This document shows, one piece after another, positions 36,236 through 45,466 of a stretch of DNA of 64,000 nt. The notes below the pieces were generated by a model, which saw only the letters and a program-made list of their open reading frames with translations, had not been told where the DNA came from and did not search any database. Source of the stretch: Actinomyces sp. HMSC035G02 (GTDB taxonomy: Bacteria; Actinomycetota; Actinomycetes; Actinomycetales; Actinomycetaceae); NCBI GenBank assembly GCA_001838165.1, contig KV835869.1, positions 48,425 to 112,424 of the forward strand, given 5' to 3'. The position numbers and the translations under genes are program-made. Each line of letters starts with the position of its first letter. The stretch's first letter is position 1.

Positions 36236-37368
36236 GTGCACGCGCGAGTAAGGGGATGGGCTTTGTGATACAGGTTTTTCGTATCCGGTGGCTCGTCTCG
36301 CTGTTGGCCGTCGTCATCGCGTTTGCCATCGGGGCGGTCTTCATTGTCCTGGCGGACGCGTCCGTCGTCGATGCCTACTACGCGATGTTCCGCGGCTCCA
36401 TCGTGGACCTGAACGCGCCGAACGCTGTTCGCATGTTCAAGCCGCTGACGGACTCTCTTTTCTATTCGATCCCGCTGATCATCTCGGGACTGGGCCTGGC
36501 GCTCGGCTTCCGAGCCGGCCTGTTCAACATTGGCGGCAAGGGCCAGATCATCGTCGGAGCGCTCGCGGCCGTGTGGGTGGGCTTCTCGCTGAACCTGCCG
36601 CCGGTCGTGCACACGCTGGTGGCTCTCCTCGTCGCGATCGTCGCGGGCGGCCTCTACGGCGGCATCGCGGGTGTTCTGAAAGCAAAGACGGGCGCGAACG
36701 AGGTGATCGTGACGATCATGCTCAACTCGATCGCGACGCTGGGCTTGGGATACATCCTCACGCAGAAGGCGTGGCAGGTGCCCGGAACGAATCAGCCGGT
36801 GACTCCCAAGGTCGCGGAGAGTGCGGCGCTCGCGCGTCTGCTTCCCGCCCCCTTCAAGCTGCACGTTGGGTTCCTGGTTGCCCTCCTCGCCCTCGTCGCC
36901 TTCTGGTGGCTGATTGAGCGATCCACCCTGGGATTCCAGATCCGAGCGGTCGGCGCGAACGCTGCCGCCGCACGTACGGCCGGCATCTCGGTCGAGCGCA
37001 TCACGGCGATCACGATGGTCCTCTCGGGCGCGTTCCTCGGCCTCGCCGGGGCGAACGAGGCCCTGGGCACGATCGGGTACGTGTCGCGTGACGTGGCTGG
37101 TTCGATCGGCTTCGACGCGATCACGGTGGCCCTGCTGGGGCGCAACAAGACCTGGGGGACCTTTGGGGCTGGGCTGCTCTTCGGGGCCTTCAAGGCGGGC
37201 GGTTACGCGATGCAGGCCAAGGGCGTGCCGATCGACATGATCCTCATCCTGCAGTCGGTGATCGTCCTGCTGATTGCTGTTCCGGATGCTCTTGCGGTGG
37301 CCGTTCCGGCTGTCCGGCGTCGACGTGTCGAGCAGGCGCGAAAGGAGAAGTCTGATGAGCACAAGTGA
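36232..37368 (+). CDS. Nucleoside ABC transporter permease 1
   Basis: A 378-residue inner-membrane permease of the BPD_transp_2 group with about ten helices. The conserved GLALGFRAGLFNIGGKGQ and the cytoplasmic coupling segment FQIRAVGANAAAARTAGIS are present, then AGANEALG and VALLGRNKTWGTFGAGLLFG. It pairs with the next gene as a heterodimeric channel for nucleosides, as in NupPQ. A strong AAGGAGG lies before the ATG, which overlaps the ATPase stop. Confidence 0.94.
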   Translation: MSARASKGMGFVIQVFRIRWLVSLLAVVIAFAIGAVFIVLADASVVDAYYAMFRGSIVDLNAPNAVRMFKPLTDSLFYSIPLIISGLGLALGFRAGLFNIGGKGQIIVGALAAVWVGFSLNLPPVVHTLVALLVAIVAGGLYGGIAGVLKAKTGANEVIVTIMLNSIATLGLGYILTQKAWQVPGTNQPVTPKVAESAALARLLPAPFKLHVGFLVALLALVAFWWLIERSTLGFQIRAVGANAAAARTAGISVERITAITMVLSGAFLGLAGANEALGTIGYVSRDVAGSIGFDAITVALLGRNKTWGTFGAGLLFGAFKAGGYAMQAKGVPIDMILILQSVIVLLIAVPDALAVAVPAVRRRRVEQARKEKSDEHK

Positions 37369-38635
37369 GTCCGGCGTGGTCGCGCAGGTTGAGGCCAAGC
37401 GCTCCTGGAAACTTTCCGGCATCTACGTGGCCGCCTGCGTGCTGCTCGTGGTCTTCGCGGCCGCTACTCGAGGCGACATGACCCTGCGTCTGAACGACAA
37501 GTCGCAGTCCTACGCAATCCCCGACATTGTCACCGCGGGTGCGCCCATCGTGTGGGTGCTCGCGGCCCTGACGATCGCCATCACCGCGTGGACGTTCGTG
37601 GCGACGCTGCGGCGTATCACCCAGCCCGCGTGGGCACGCGTCGGCGGCATGGCTCTCGTCGGGCTGTCCACGATCCTGGGATTCCTGTTCTACGCGGGCT
37701 CTGGGTCCTCGGGCGTCGTCACCCTGACCTCGACCCTGGTGTCCACCGTGGCTATCTCGACTCCGCTGATCTTCGGCTCCCTCTCGGGCGTCATCTCGGA
37801 GCGCGTGGGCGTCGTCAATATCGCGATCGAGGGCGACCTCCTGGTCGGCGCGTTCGCGGGTGTCATGGCGGCCTCGTACTTCCAGACCCCCTACGCGGGC
37901 CTCGTCACGGCGCCCCTTGCTGGTGCCCTCCTGGGGTCCCTCCTTGCCCTCTTCTCCGTCAAGTTCGGGGTGGATCAGATCATCGTCGGCGTCGTCTTGA
38001 ACGTCCTGGCCCTGGGCCTGACGACGTTCTTCTACGGCACGATCATGAAGGACGCTCCGGGGAGCTTGAACACCAACCAGTTCTCGCTGTCCGACATCAA
38101 GATCCCCGTTCTGTCGGAGATCCCGATCGTCGGACCGGTCCTGTTCAACCAGTCGATCCTCGTGTACCTCATGTACGCGGCCGTCATCGCTCTGTCGTTC
38201 TTCCTGTTCCGTTCTCGCTGGGGCCTGCGGCTGAGGGCCTGCGGTGAGCACCCGCGCGCGGCCGACACGGTTGGCATCAACGTGGGGCGTACGCGCACCC
38301 TCAACACGATCCTGGGGTCGTCCTTCGCTGGTCTGGGCGGAGCGTTCTTCACGATCGGCTCCGGCCTGGCCTTCACGGACAACATTTCCGCAGGCAACGG
38401 CTACATCGCCCTGGCCGCCATGATCCTGGGCAAGTGGAACCCGCTGGGTGCCATGGGTGCGGCCGTCATGTTCGGCTTTGCGCAGGCACTGGCGCGCATG
38501 CTGCCCAACATTGAGCCTGCGATCCCCGCCGACCTCGTCTCGATGATCCCCTACGTGGTCACGATCGTGGCCGTCGCTGGATTCGTCGGCAAGTCGCGCG
38601 CCCCCGCCGCTGAGAACATCCCCTACGTGAAGTGA
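37355..38635 (+). CDS. Nucleoside ABC transporter permease 2
   Basis: A 426-residue permease, partner of the previous gene. After two N-terminal helices it has SLSGVISERVGVVNIAIEGD, the variant form of the family motif (VVNIAIEG instead of LFNIGGKG), then LRACGEHPRAADTVGINV and ISAGNGYIALAAMILGKWNP. The ATG at 37355 has AAAGGAG 6 bases upstream and overlaps the previous stop by 14 bases. The frame opens earlier within the upstream gene without a ribosome site. The stop overlaps the cytidine deaminase start as GTGA. Confidence 0.93.
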   Translation: MSTSESGVVAQVEAKRSWKLSGIYVAACVLLVVFAAATRGDMTLRLNDKSQSYAIPDIVTAGAPIVWVLAALTIAITAWTFVATLRRITQPAWARVGGMALVGLSTILGFLFYAGSGSSGVVTLTSTLVSTVAISTPLIFGSLSGVISERVGVVNIAIEGDLLVGAFAGVMAASYFQTPYAGLVTAPLAGALLGSLLALFSVKFGVDQIIVGVVLNVLALGLTTFFYGTIMKDAPGSLNTNQFSLSDIKIPVLSEIPIVGPVLFNQSILVYLMYAAVIALSFFLFRSRWGLRLRACGEHPRAADTVGINVGRTRTLNTILGSSFAGLGGAFFTIGSGLAFTDNISAGNGYIALAAMILGKWNPLGAMGAAVMFGFAQALARMLPNIEPAIPADLVSMIPYVVTIVAVAGFVGKSRAPAAENIPYVK

Positions 38636-39099
38636 GAATCCGCATGGATCCAACAGATATTGACTGGGACGACCTGCTGGCCGAGGCCATTGAGGCCATG
38701 AAGCACGCCTACTGCCCCTACTCGAACTTCCCCGTGGGGGCTGCGGGCTTGACAGCAGACGGCTGGCTCGTCAGCGGCTGCAACGTCGAAAACGCCGGAT
38801 ACGGCGTCACTCTGTGCGCCGAGTGCGGCATGGTCTCCGACCTCATCCGCTCCGGCGGAGGCACCCTCGTCGCGGTGGTCGCCGTCAACGGCAACGAGGA
38901 GCCGGTGGCCCCGTGCGGGCGCTGCCGCCAGCTCATCTACGAGCACGGCGGGCCGTCCTGCCTGGTCCTCATGCCTGATGGCGTCGCGCCCATGACCGAG
39001 GTACTGCCCGGTGCTTTCGGACCCCACGACCTGTCGAGCGTCGCCGAGGCGGCCCCGGCCTCGTCGGAAGAGAAAGAAGGACACGATGGCTCTCTTTGA
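38632..39099 (+). CDS. cdd: Cytidine deaminase
   Basis: Converts cytidine and deoxycytidine to uridine and deoxyuridine. The zinc site is LCAECG plus PCGRCRQ, with the catalytic glutamate in CAE. HAYCPYSNFPVGAAG and GCNVENAGYG bind substrate. At 155 residues it is longer than the usual 130 because of an Ala/Ser/Glu-rich tail, part of which (APASS) is encoded by a short word that recurs in this genome. The GTG at 38632 overlaps the permease stop; an ATG at 38644 is the alternative start. Confidence 0.93.
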   Translation: MRIRMDPTDIDWDDLLAEAIEAMKHAYCPYSNFPVGAAGLTADGWLVSGCNVENAGYGVTLCAECGMVSDLIRSGGGTLVAVVAVNGNEEPVAPCGRCRQLIYEHGGPSCLVLMPDGVAPMTEVLPGAFGPHDLSSVAEAAPASSEEKEGHDGSL

Positions 39100-40372
39100 T
39101 GCTGTTGACATCATTCGCGTCAAGCGAGACGGGGGAGTGCTGAGCCCCGATCAGATCGACTGGACGATCGACGCCTACACGAAGGGCGTCATCAAGGACG
39201 AGCAGATGGCCGCTCTGGCGATGGCGATCTTCCTGCGCGGCATGGACCGGGGCGAGATTGCCCGCTGGACGGACGCGATGATCCGCTCGGGCGCTCGCAT
39301 GGACTTCTCCGGGATCGGCAAGCCGACCGCCGACAAGCACTCCACGGGCGGCGTGGGCGACAAGATCACGCTGCCCCTGGCCCCGCTGGTCGCGTGCTTC
39401 GGCGTGGCCGTCCCGCAGCTGTCGGGCCGAGGCCTGGGGCACACGGGCGGCACCCTCGACAAGCTCGAGGCGATCCCCGGGTGGCGCGCGCAGCTGAGCA
39501 ACGACGAGATCATGACCCAGCTGGGCTCCGGCTGCGGCGCGGTCATCTGCGCGGCGGGCTCGGGCCTGGCGCCCGCCGATAAGAAGCTCTACGCCCTGCG
39601 TGACATTACCTCGACCGTCGAGTCGATCGCGCTGATCGCCAGCTCCATCATGAGTAAGAAGATCGCCGAGGGGACGGGAGCCCTCGTCCTGGATGTCAAG
39701 GTTGGGTCGGGTGCCTTCATGAAGGACCTGGACGCCGCGCGCGAGCTCGCCCGCACGATGGTCGACCTTGGACGTGACGCTGGGGTCGCTACGCGCGCAC
39801 TCCTCACCGACATGTCCGTGCCGCTGGGGCGCAAGATCGGCAACGCCCTCGAGGTGGAGGAATCCGTCGAGGTGCTCGCCGGCGGCGGGCCCGCCGACGT
39901 TGTTGAGCTGACGTGCGAGCTCGCGCGCAACATGCTCGACCTTGCGGGGGTGCGCGACGCCGACGTGGAGGCCGCCCTGGCGGACGGGCGCGCGATGGAC
40001 CGCTGGCGCGCGATGATTCGCGAGCAGGGCGGAGACCCGGACGCGCCGCTGCCGCGTGCCGCGCACACCCACCAGGTCCTCGCCGAGGCCGGGGGAACCG
40101 TCGTGGGCATGGACGCGCTGTCCGTGGGCGTGGCCTCGTGGAGGCTGGGCGCGGGCCGCGCCGTCAAGGAGGACCCCGTGCAGGCGGGTGCCGGTGTCGA
40201 GATCCACGCTAAGCCGGGCGACACCGTCGCTGCGGGCCAGCCCTTGCTCACGCTCCACACCGACGACGAGTGGCGCATCGAGCGCGCCCTGGAGTCCCTC
40301 TCCGGCGCCATCGAGATTGCCGACGGGGTGACCCCCGAGCCGCGCAGCGTCGTCCTGGAGACGGTGTCCTAA
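39086..40372 (+). CDS. deoA: Thymidine phosphorylase
   Basis: Splits thymidine or deoxyuridine with phosphate into base and deoxyribose 1-phosphate. The 428 residues show IIRVKRDGGVLS, DKHSTGGVGDKITLPLAPLV, the family signature SGRGLGHTGGTLDKLE, and SSIMSKKIAEGTGALVLDVK. The ATG at 39086 has an AAGAAGG 5 bases upstream and overlaps the cdd end by 14 bases; the open frame begins earlier but inside cdd. Deamination by cdd supplies its deoxyuridine substrate, and its product goes to the mutase and deoC. Confidence 0.96.
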   Translation: MALFDAVDIIRVKRDGGVLSPDQIDWTIDAYTKGVIKDEQMAALAMAIFLRGMDRGEIARWTDAMIRSGARMDFSGIGKPTADKHSTGGVGDKITLPLAPLVACFGVAVPQLSGRGLGHTGGTLDKLEAIPGWRAQLSNDEIMTQLGSGCGAVICAAGSGLAPADKKLYALRDITSTVESIALIASSIMSKKIAEGTGALVLDVKVGSGAFMKDLDAARELARTMVDLGRDAGVATRALLTDMSVPLGRKIGNALEVEESVEVLAGGGPADVVELTCELARNMLDLAGVRDADVEAALADGRAMDRWRAMIREQGGDPDAPLPRAAHTHQVLAEAGGTVVGMDALSVGVASWRLGAGRAVKEDPVQAGAGVEIHAKPGDTVAAGQPLLTLHTDDEWRIERALESLSGAIEIADGVTPEPRSVVLETVS

Positions 40373-40408
40373 AGGCGGCCAGCCGCGAGCGCACAGGGAG
40401 GAGGAATC

Positions 40409-41392
40409 GTGGAACGGCGCGATGAACAGTCGATCGAGGCGGTCAAGCTCTACTACCAGCAGGGCCTGAGCCAGGCCGAGGTCGCCACCCGCATGGGCCT
40501 GTCGCGCCCCACGATCGCCAAACTCCTCGCTCACGGCCGCGAGCGCGGCTTCGTCACCATCGAGATCCACGATCCGCGCGAGGACGCCTCGGAGATTGCC
40601 CTGCGGCTGGAGCAGCGCTTCGGCCTGGCCTGCGCTCGCGTCGCCCACGGCCCCGACATGACCGAGGGCGAGGCCATCGAGCAGGTCGGCCGCGTCGGCG
40701 CGGATGTTGTCACGCAGCTCGTGCGCGACGGCATGAGCGTCGGCATCTCCTGGGGGCGCACGATGAGCGCGCTCGCGGCCCACCTGCCCCGCGCCCCTCG
40801 CGTGGGCGTACGTATCGTCCAGCTCAAGGGCGGAGCGTCCTTCTCCGAGAGGGCGACGCACGATTTTGAGATCATGCGCTCCTTTTGCGAGGCCTTCGGG
40901 GCCCAGCCGCGCTATCTGCCCCTCCCCGTGATCTTCCAGGACACCGCGATGCTCTCGATCGTGCGCCGCGACCGGTCGATCGAGCGGATCCTGGAGGAGG
41001 GGCGCGGCGTGGACGTGGCGGTATTTACGGTCGGTTCCCTGGGACGCGAGGCCCTCTCGCTCAACCTCGGCCAGCTCGAGGATCACGAGGTGGAGGCGCT
41101 CCTGCGCGACGCGGTCGGGGACGCGTGCTCGCGATTTTTCACGCGCGAGGGCGACGTCGCCCTGGCGTCGGTCGACCGCAGGACGGTTGGCATTACGCTC
41201 GACGAGCTGCGCTCTCGCCCTGTGCGGGTGCTCGTAGCTGGTGGGCGCGTGAAAGCGGAGGCGTTGGATACGGCGCTTCACATGGGGTTGGCCACGCACC
41301 TGGTGGTCGACCAGGACCTGGCCCTCGCGCTGCTGGAACGGCCGCGCGGGGCAACGCCGCGCGGGGTGCGCGATAGTACCCCGAGCGGATGA
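40409..41392 (+). CDS. SorC/DeoR-type sugar-binding transcriptional regulator
   Basis: A 327-residue regulator with an N-terminal helix-turn-helix (YYQQGLSQAEVATRMGLSRP, then TIAKLLAHGRERGFVTIEI) and a C-terminal sugar-phosphate-binding domain (VGISWGRTMSALAAHL, TVGSLG, VGITLDELR). This is the family of Bacillus DeoR, which responds to deoxyribose 5-phosphate. Placement between deoA and deoD supports the same ligand. The GTG is preceded by GGAGGAGG. Its expected targets are the inverted site before deoD and the related sites before bmpA and nucH. The inducer is inferred, not shown. Confidence 0.88.
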   Translation: MERRDEQSIEAVKLYYQQGLSQAEVATRMGLSRPTIAKLLAHGRERGFVTIEIHDPREDASEIALRLEQRFGLACARVAHGPDMTEGEAIEQVGRVGADVVTQLVRDGMSVGISWGRTMSALAAHLPRAPRVGVRIVQLKGGASFSERATHDFEIMRSFCEAFGAQPRYLPLPVIFQDTAMLSIVRRDRSIERILEEGRGVDVAVFTVGSLGREALSLNLGQLEDHEVEALLRDAVGDACSRFFTREGDVALASVDRRTVGITLDELRSRPVRVLVAGGRVKAEALDTALHMGLATHLVVDQDLALALLERPRGATPRGVRDSTPSG

Positions 41393-41441
41393 GAACATTT
41401 GTCAAACTACTCGTTGACACATTTCAATTGCACGGCATAGC
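41393..41441 (+). promoter_or_regulatory. deoD promoter with overlapping inverted operator
   Basis: GAACATTTGTCAA (41393-41405) faces TTGACACATTTC (41414-41425) across 8 bases, with perfect TGTCAA/TTGACA inner arms. The right arm contains a perfect -35 box TTGACA (41414-41419), and CATAGC (41436-41441) is a plausible -10. A regulator bound here would block the polymerase. Confidence 0.7.
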
Positions 41442-41504
41442 CTTGCGACAAGGGTAAAGAAGCCTCGACGGAGCCCCCGGCTCCTCGATACCACAGGAGG
41501 ACAC

Positions 41505-42212
41505 ATGCGCTCGACACCGCACATCAACCCCACCGCCCCCATTGCGCCGACGATCCTCCTGCCCGGAGACCCGCTGCGCGCGAAGTTCATCGCCGAGACC
41601 TACCTGGAGGACGCCCAGCAGTTCAACGCCGTGCGCAACATGCTGGGCTACACCGGCACCTACCGCGGCACCCCGGTGTCCGTCATGGGCTCGGGTATGG
41701 GCATCCCCTCGATCTCGCTGTACGCCCACGAGCTGATCCACGAGTTCGGCTGCACGCGCCTCGTGCGCGTGGGCACGTGCGGCGCCCTGCAGCCAGACGT
41801 CAACCTGTACGACGTCGTGGTCGCCCAGGCTGCGTGCTCGAACTCGGCATTCCTCGATCAGTACCAGATCCCCGGCTCCTACGCCCCGATCGGCTCCTTC
41901 CGCCTCATCGAGGACGTCGTGCGCCGCGCCCGCGAGGCAGACGTGCCGATCCACGTGGGTAACATCCTCTCCTCCGACACGTTCTACAACGCGAACCCGA
42001 CCTTCAACGAGGCCTGGCAGCGCATGGGCGTGCTCGCGGTCGAGATGGAGTCCGCCGGCCTGTACGCGACCGCCGCCCACGCGGGCGTCGAGGCCGTGGG
42101 TATCTTTACGGTCTCGGACTCCCTGGTCACGGGCGAGGCCACCGACGCTCAGGCGCGCCAGACGTCCTTTACCACCATGATGGAGCTGGCCCTGCCCCTG
42201 GCCCAGCTGTGA
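41505..42212 (+). CDS. deoD: Purine nucleoside phosphorylase, DeoD type
   Basis: Splits purine (deoxy)nucleosides with phosphate. The 235-residue hexameric-type enzyme shows STPHINP at the start, [40 protein letters not shown], the substrate segment [10 protein letters not shown] and [16 protein letters not shown] lies 6 bases before the ATG. It starts its own transcript, with deoC 20 bp and the mutase 222 codons downstream, so one promoter should drive all three. Confidence 0.96.
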   Translation: MRSTPHINPTAPIAPTILLPGDPLRAKFIAETYLEDAQQFNAVRNMLGYTGTYRGTPVSVMGSGMGIPSISLYAHELIHEFGCTRLVRVGTCGALQPDVNLYDVVVAQAACSNSAFLDQYQIPGSYAPIGSFRLIEDVVRRAREADVPIHVGNILSSDTFYNANPTFNEAWQRMGVLAVEMESAGLYATAAHAGVEAVGIFTVSDSLVTGEATDAQARQTSFTTMMELALPLAQL

Positions 42213-42232
42213 TGCGACAAGAAAGTAGTTCC

Positions 42233-42886
42233 ATGAATAAGCGTGACGTGGCCGCGATGATCGACCACACGATCCTCAAGCCCGAGGCCACCAAGGCAGA
42301 CGTGGCCCGCATCGTCGAGGAGGGCGCCGCGGCTGGCACCTTCTCGGTGTGCGTGTCCCCCTCGATGCTGCCCCTGGACGTTCCCGAGGGCCTGAAGGTC
42401 GCCTGCGTGGTCGGCTTCCCCTCGGGTGCGGTCAAGCCTCAGGTCAAGGCCTTCGAGGCTGCCCAGGCCGTCGCCGACGGCGCGGACGAGATCGACATGG
42501 TTATCAACATCGAGCTGGTGAAGGACGCGCGCCTCCACGAGCTCGAAGAGGAGATCGCGGCTGTGCGCCGCGTCGTCCCCGCGCCCCGTATCCTCAAGGT
42601 CATCATCGAGTCCGCCGCACTGACGGACGACGAGATCGTCGCCGCCTGCACCGCCTCGGTGGCGGCGGGCGCGGACTTCGTCAAGACCTCGACGGGCTTC
42701 CACCCCGCGGGTGGGGCCTCGACCCACGCGGTCGCGCTCATGCGCGCCACGGTCGGCGACGCCCTGGGAGTCAAGGCCTCGGGCGGTATTCGAGAAACGC
42801 AGACCGCCCTGGCAATGATCGAGGCCGGAGCCTCCCGCCTGGGAGTGTCCGCAACCAACGCCATCCTGGCAGGACTGGAGGACTAA
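42233..42886 (+). CDS. deoC: Deoxyribose-phosphate aldolase
   Basis: Cleaves deoxyribose 5-phosphate to glyceraldehyde 3-phosphate and acetaldehyde. The 217-residue class I aldolase has [42 protein letters not shown] and the Schiff-base lysine in FVKTSTGF, then VKASGGIR. The ATG at 42233 has AGAAAG about 9 bases upstream and is preferred over one 8 codons earlier. It is placed between deoD and the phosphosugar mutase, which provides its substrate. Confidence 0.96.
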   Translation: MNKRDVAAMIDHTILKPEATKADVARIVEEGAAAGTFSVCVSPSMLPLDVPEGLKVACVVGFPSGAVKPQVKAFEAAQAVADGADEIDMVINIELVKDARLHELEEEIAAVRRVVPAPRILKVIIESAALTDDEIVAACTASVAAGADFVKTSTGFHPAGGASTHAVALMRATVGDALGVKASGGIRETQTALAMIEAGASRLGVSATNAILAGLED

Positions 42887-42891
42887 AGACG

Positions 42892-44565
42892 ATGGAGCTG
42901 CTCGAGCGCGCCCGCCAGTGGGCGAGCCACGACCCGGATCCAGCCACGGCATCGGCCCTGAGCGCTGACATCGAGGCCGCGGAACGCGGCGACGAGGAGG
43001 CGGCTGCCCGCGTGGGTGCGGCCATGAACGGCCCCCTCCAGTTCGGCACAGCCGGCCTGCGAGGCGTCGTGGGGCCGGGCGAGTCCCGCATGAACCTCGC
43101 GGTCGTCATCCGCGCGACCGCCGGCCTGTGCGAGGTCGTCAAGCGCCACGCGACGGGCACGCCCACGCTGGTGGTAGGCTGCGACGCCCGCTACGGGTCC
43201 TCCGAGTTCGCCACGGCCGCCTGCCGCGTGGCCTCTGCCGCCGGCGTGCGCGTTCTCGCGCTGCCGCAGGCCAACCCGACGCCGCTGACCTCCTTCTCGA
43301 TGCTGCACTTCGACGCGGACGCGGGCGTCATGGTGACCGCCTCCCACAATCCCGCCCCGGACAACGGCTACAAGGTCTACCTGGGCGGCACCGTCGTGCA
43401 GGGCGACGGGCGCGGCGTCCAGATCGTCCCGCCCTTCGACGCCGAGATTGCAGCCGCCATCGAGGCCGCCCCGCCCGCGGACGAGGTTCCGATGAGCGAC
43501 GACCTCATCGAGGCGGTGGACCCGCGTGAGGAGTACGTGGCCTGCGCGTCCGCCCTGGCCTCGGGCGAGGCCTCCGCCCGCGAGGACCTGCGCATCGTCC
43601 TGACCGCCATGCACGGTGTGGGTGCCACGATCACTTCGCGAGTCCTGGCCGAGGCCGGATTCTCCAACGTCTCCCTCGTGGCGGCGCAGGCCGATCCCGA
43701 TCCGGATTTCCCGACCGTGCCCTTCCCCAACCCCGAAGAGGCCGGCGCTCTCGACATGGCGATCGAGCAGGCTCGTGAGCAGGGGGCCGACCTCATCATC
43801 GCGGTCGACCCCGACGCGGACCGCTGCGCGCTCGCGGTGCTCGATCCGGCCTCGGAGACGGGATGGAGCCCGCTCAGCGGAGACCAGATCGGCTCGCTGC
43901 TGGGTGAGTTCCTGGCCGAGCGAGGCATGACGGGCTCGCTCGCGAACTCGATCGTGTCCTCGCGCCTGCTCTCGCGCATTGCCCGCGCTCACGGCCTGGA
44001 GCATCACACGACGCTCACGGGCTTCAAGTGGATCGCCCGCGCCCCCGGGCTTGGGTTCGGCTACGAGGAGGCCATCGGCTTTTGTCCGGATCCGGCCCAC
44101 GTGCGCGACAAGGACGGCATTGCGACCTCGGTCGTCGCCGCGTCCCTGGTGGCCGCGCTCAAGGCGCAGGGGTGCAGCGTGTGGGACGAGCTGGAGCGCC
44201 TGGCGCGACTGCACGGCCTGCACGTGAGCTCGCCGCTGACCTTCCGCGTCGAGCAGATCGAGAAGATCGCCAGCGGTATGGCGCGCCTGCGCGCCCAGCC
44301 GCCGAGCGTCCTGGCTGGCTCTCCCGTCGTCGAGGTTTCGGACCTGTCGCAGGGGTACCGTGGCCTGCCGCCCACCGATGGCGTCCTCGTGCTCACCGAG
44401 GCGGGGGACCGCGTCATCGCGCGCCCCTCGGGCACTGAGCCAAAGCTCAAGTGCTACCTCGAGGTGATCCTGCCGGTCGCCGAGGGGGAGCCGCTGCCCT
44501 GGGAGCAGGCGCGTGAGCGTCTCGACTCAATTAAGGGAGCTTTCGCCGAGATTATCGGCCTGTAG
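42892..44565 (+). CDS. Phosphosugar mutase, probable phosphopentomutase
   Basis: A 557-residue alpha-D-phosphohexomutase-superfamily enzyme. It shows FGTAGLRGVVGPGESRMN, the phosphoserine loop VTASHNPAPDNGYKVY, the metal loop DPDADRCALA and the phosphate-binding RPSGTEPKLKCY. This long form (PGM2/YhxB-like) acts on glucose 1-phosphate or pentose 1-phosphates. In a deo operon with no classical deoB visible, conversion of (deoxy)ribose 1-phosphate to the 5-phosphate is the natural inference. The ATG at 42892 is 5 bases after the deoC stop; the open frame extends upstream only as a shadow of deoC. Confidence 0.9.
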   Translation: MELLERARQWASHDPDPATASALSADIEAAERGDEEAAARVGAAMNGPLQFGTAGLRGVVGPGESRMNLAVVIRATAGLCEVVKRHATGTPTLVVGCDARYGSSEFATAACRVASAAGVRVLALPQANPTPLTSFSMLHFDADAGVMVTASHNPAPDNGYKVYLGGTVVQGDGRGVQIVPPFDAEIAAAIEAAPPADEVPMSDDLIEAVDPREEYVACASALASGEASAREDLRIVLTAMHGVGATITSRVLAEAGFSNVSLVAAQADPDPDFPTVPFPNPEEAGALDMAIEQAREQGADLIIAVDPDADRCALAVLDPASETGWSPLSGDQIGSLLGEFLAERGMTGSLANSIVSSRLLSRIARAHGLEHHTTLTGFKWIARAPGLGFGYEEAIGFCPDPAHVRDKDGIATSVVAASLVAALKAQGCSVWDELERLARLHGLHVSSPLTFRVEQIEKIASGMARLRAQPPSVLAGSPVVEVSDLSQGYRGLPPTDGVLVLTEAGDRVIARPSGTEPKLKCYLEVILPVAEGEPLPWEQARERLDSIKGAFAEIIGL

Positions 44566-44600
44566 AGGCGAATCGGGCTCCGTCGGCGTATTTTCTGTGG

Positions 44601-44637
44601 GTATAGCCCTGCGTGAAGAAATAGATAACGCTATACT
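44601..44637 (+). promoter_or_regulatory. Promoter and inverted repeat before the methyltransferase gene
   Basis: GTATAGC (44601-44607) and GCTATAC (44630-44636) form a perfect 7-bp inverted repeat. The right arm contains the -10 box TATACT (44632-44637), which lies 7 bases before the ATG, so the message is probably leaderless. The -35 region is poor, which may mean activator control. Confidence 0.5.
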
Positions 44638-44644
44638 TGCGTAT

Positions 44645-45466
44645 ATGGCAACTCACAGTGAATCGCCGGCGGAGGCCCTTCCCTTCGCCGACCGGCCCGT
44701 CGTGAAGGCGCCCGGCCACTGGGTCCTCGCACGCGCCGGAAAGACGGTGCTGCGCCCCGGCGGCCTCGCCCTCAGTACGTGGGCGCTCAAGCGTGCCGTG
44801 TTGCCCGGTTCGGATGTCGTCGAGTTTGCGCCCGGCCTGGGGGTGACGGCCTCCGCGATCATCGGGGTGGGCCCCGCCTCCTACGTCGGCGTGGAGCGCG
44901 ATCCGAACGCCTCCGCGCGCGTGGACGTCATCGCCTCGGGCGTGGGGCGCTGCGTGAACGCCGACGCCGCGCAGACCGGCCTGCCGGACGAGAGCGCGGA
45001 CGTCGTCGTCGGCGAAGCCATGCTCTCCATGCAGGGAGAGAAAGCCAAGCGAGCCATCATGAGCGAGGCCGCGCGCATCCTGCGCCCCGGCGGCCGCTAC
45101 GTCATCCACGAGCTGGCGATGCGCCCCGACACGATCCCGGAAGCGCCCGCCACCGAGATCCGCCGCGCCCTCGCCCGCGCCATCAACGTCAACGCTCGGC
45201 CCCTCACGGTCGCCGACTGGAGGCGAGCGCTCGAAGAGGTCGGCCTCGTCGTGGAAGAGACCCGCACGGCCCCCATGGCCCTCCTCAAGCCCGGCCGCAT
45301 GATCGCCGACGAGGGAGTGACCGGCGCGCTGCGCATCATGCGCAACGTCGCGCGGGACAAAGACCTGCGTGAACGCGTCACGACGATGGCGCGCACGTTT
45401 AAGAAATATGATCGACACCTGTGCGGCGTCGCCATCGTCGCGCGCAAACCCAAGGAGAGCCAATGA
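44645..45466 (+). CDS. Class I SAM-dependent methyltransferase, unknown substrate
   Basis: A 273-residue methyltransferase. Motif I is VVEFAPGLGVTAS, followed by YVGVERDPNA, ADVVVGEAMLSM and the late motif RILRPGGRYVIHELAM. The fold matches the Methyltransf_11 group; the substrate cannot be read. The ATG at 44645 lies 7 bases after a -10 box; the frame opens 44 codons earlier but overlaps the mutase. Its stop overlaps the cupin gene start as ATGA, so the two are made together. Confidence 0.85.
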   Translation: MATHSESPAEALPFADRPVVKAPGHWVLARAGKTVLRPGGLALSTWALKRAVLPGSDVVEFAPGLGVTASAIIGVGPASYVGVERDPNASARVDVIASGVGRCVNADAAQTGLPDESADVVVGEAMLSMQGEKAKRAIMSEAARILRPGGRYVIHELAMRPDTIPEAPATEIRRALARAINVNARPLTVADWRRALEEVGLVVEETRTAPMALLKPGRMIADEGVTGALRIMRNVARDKDLRERVTTMARTFKKYDRHLCGVAIVARKPKESQ

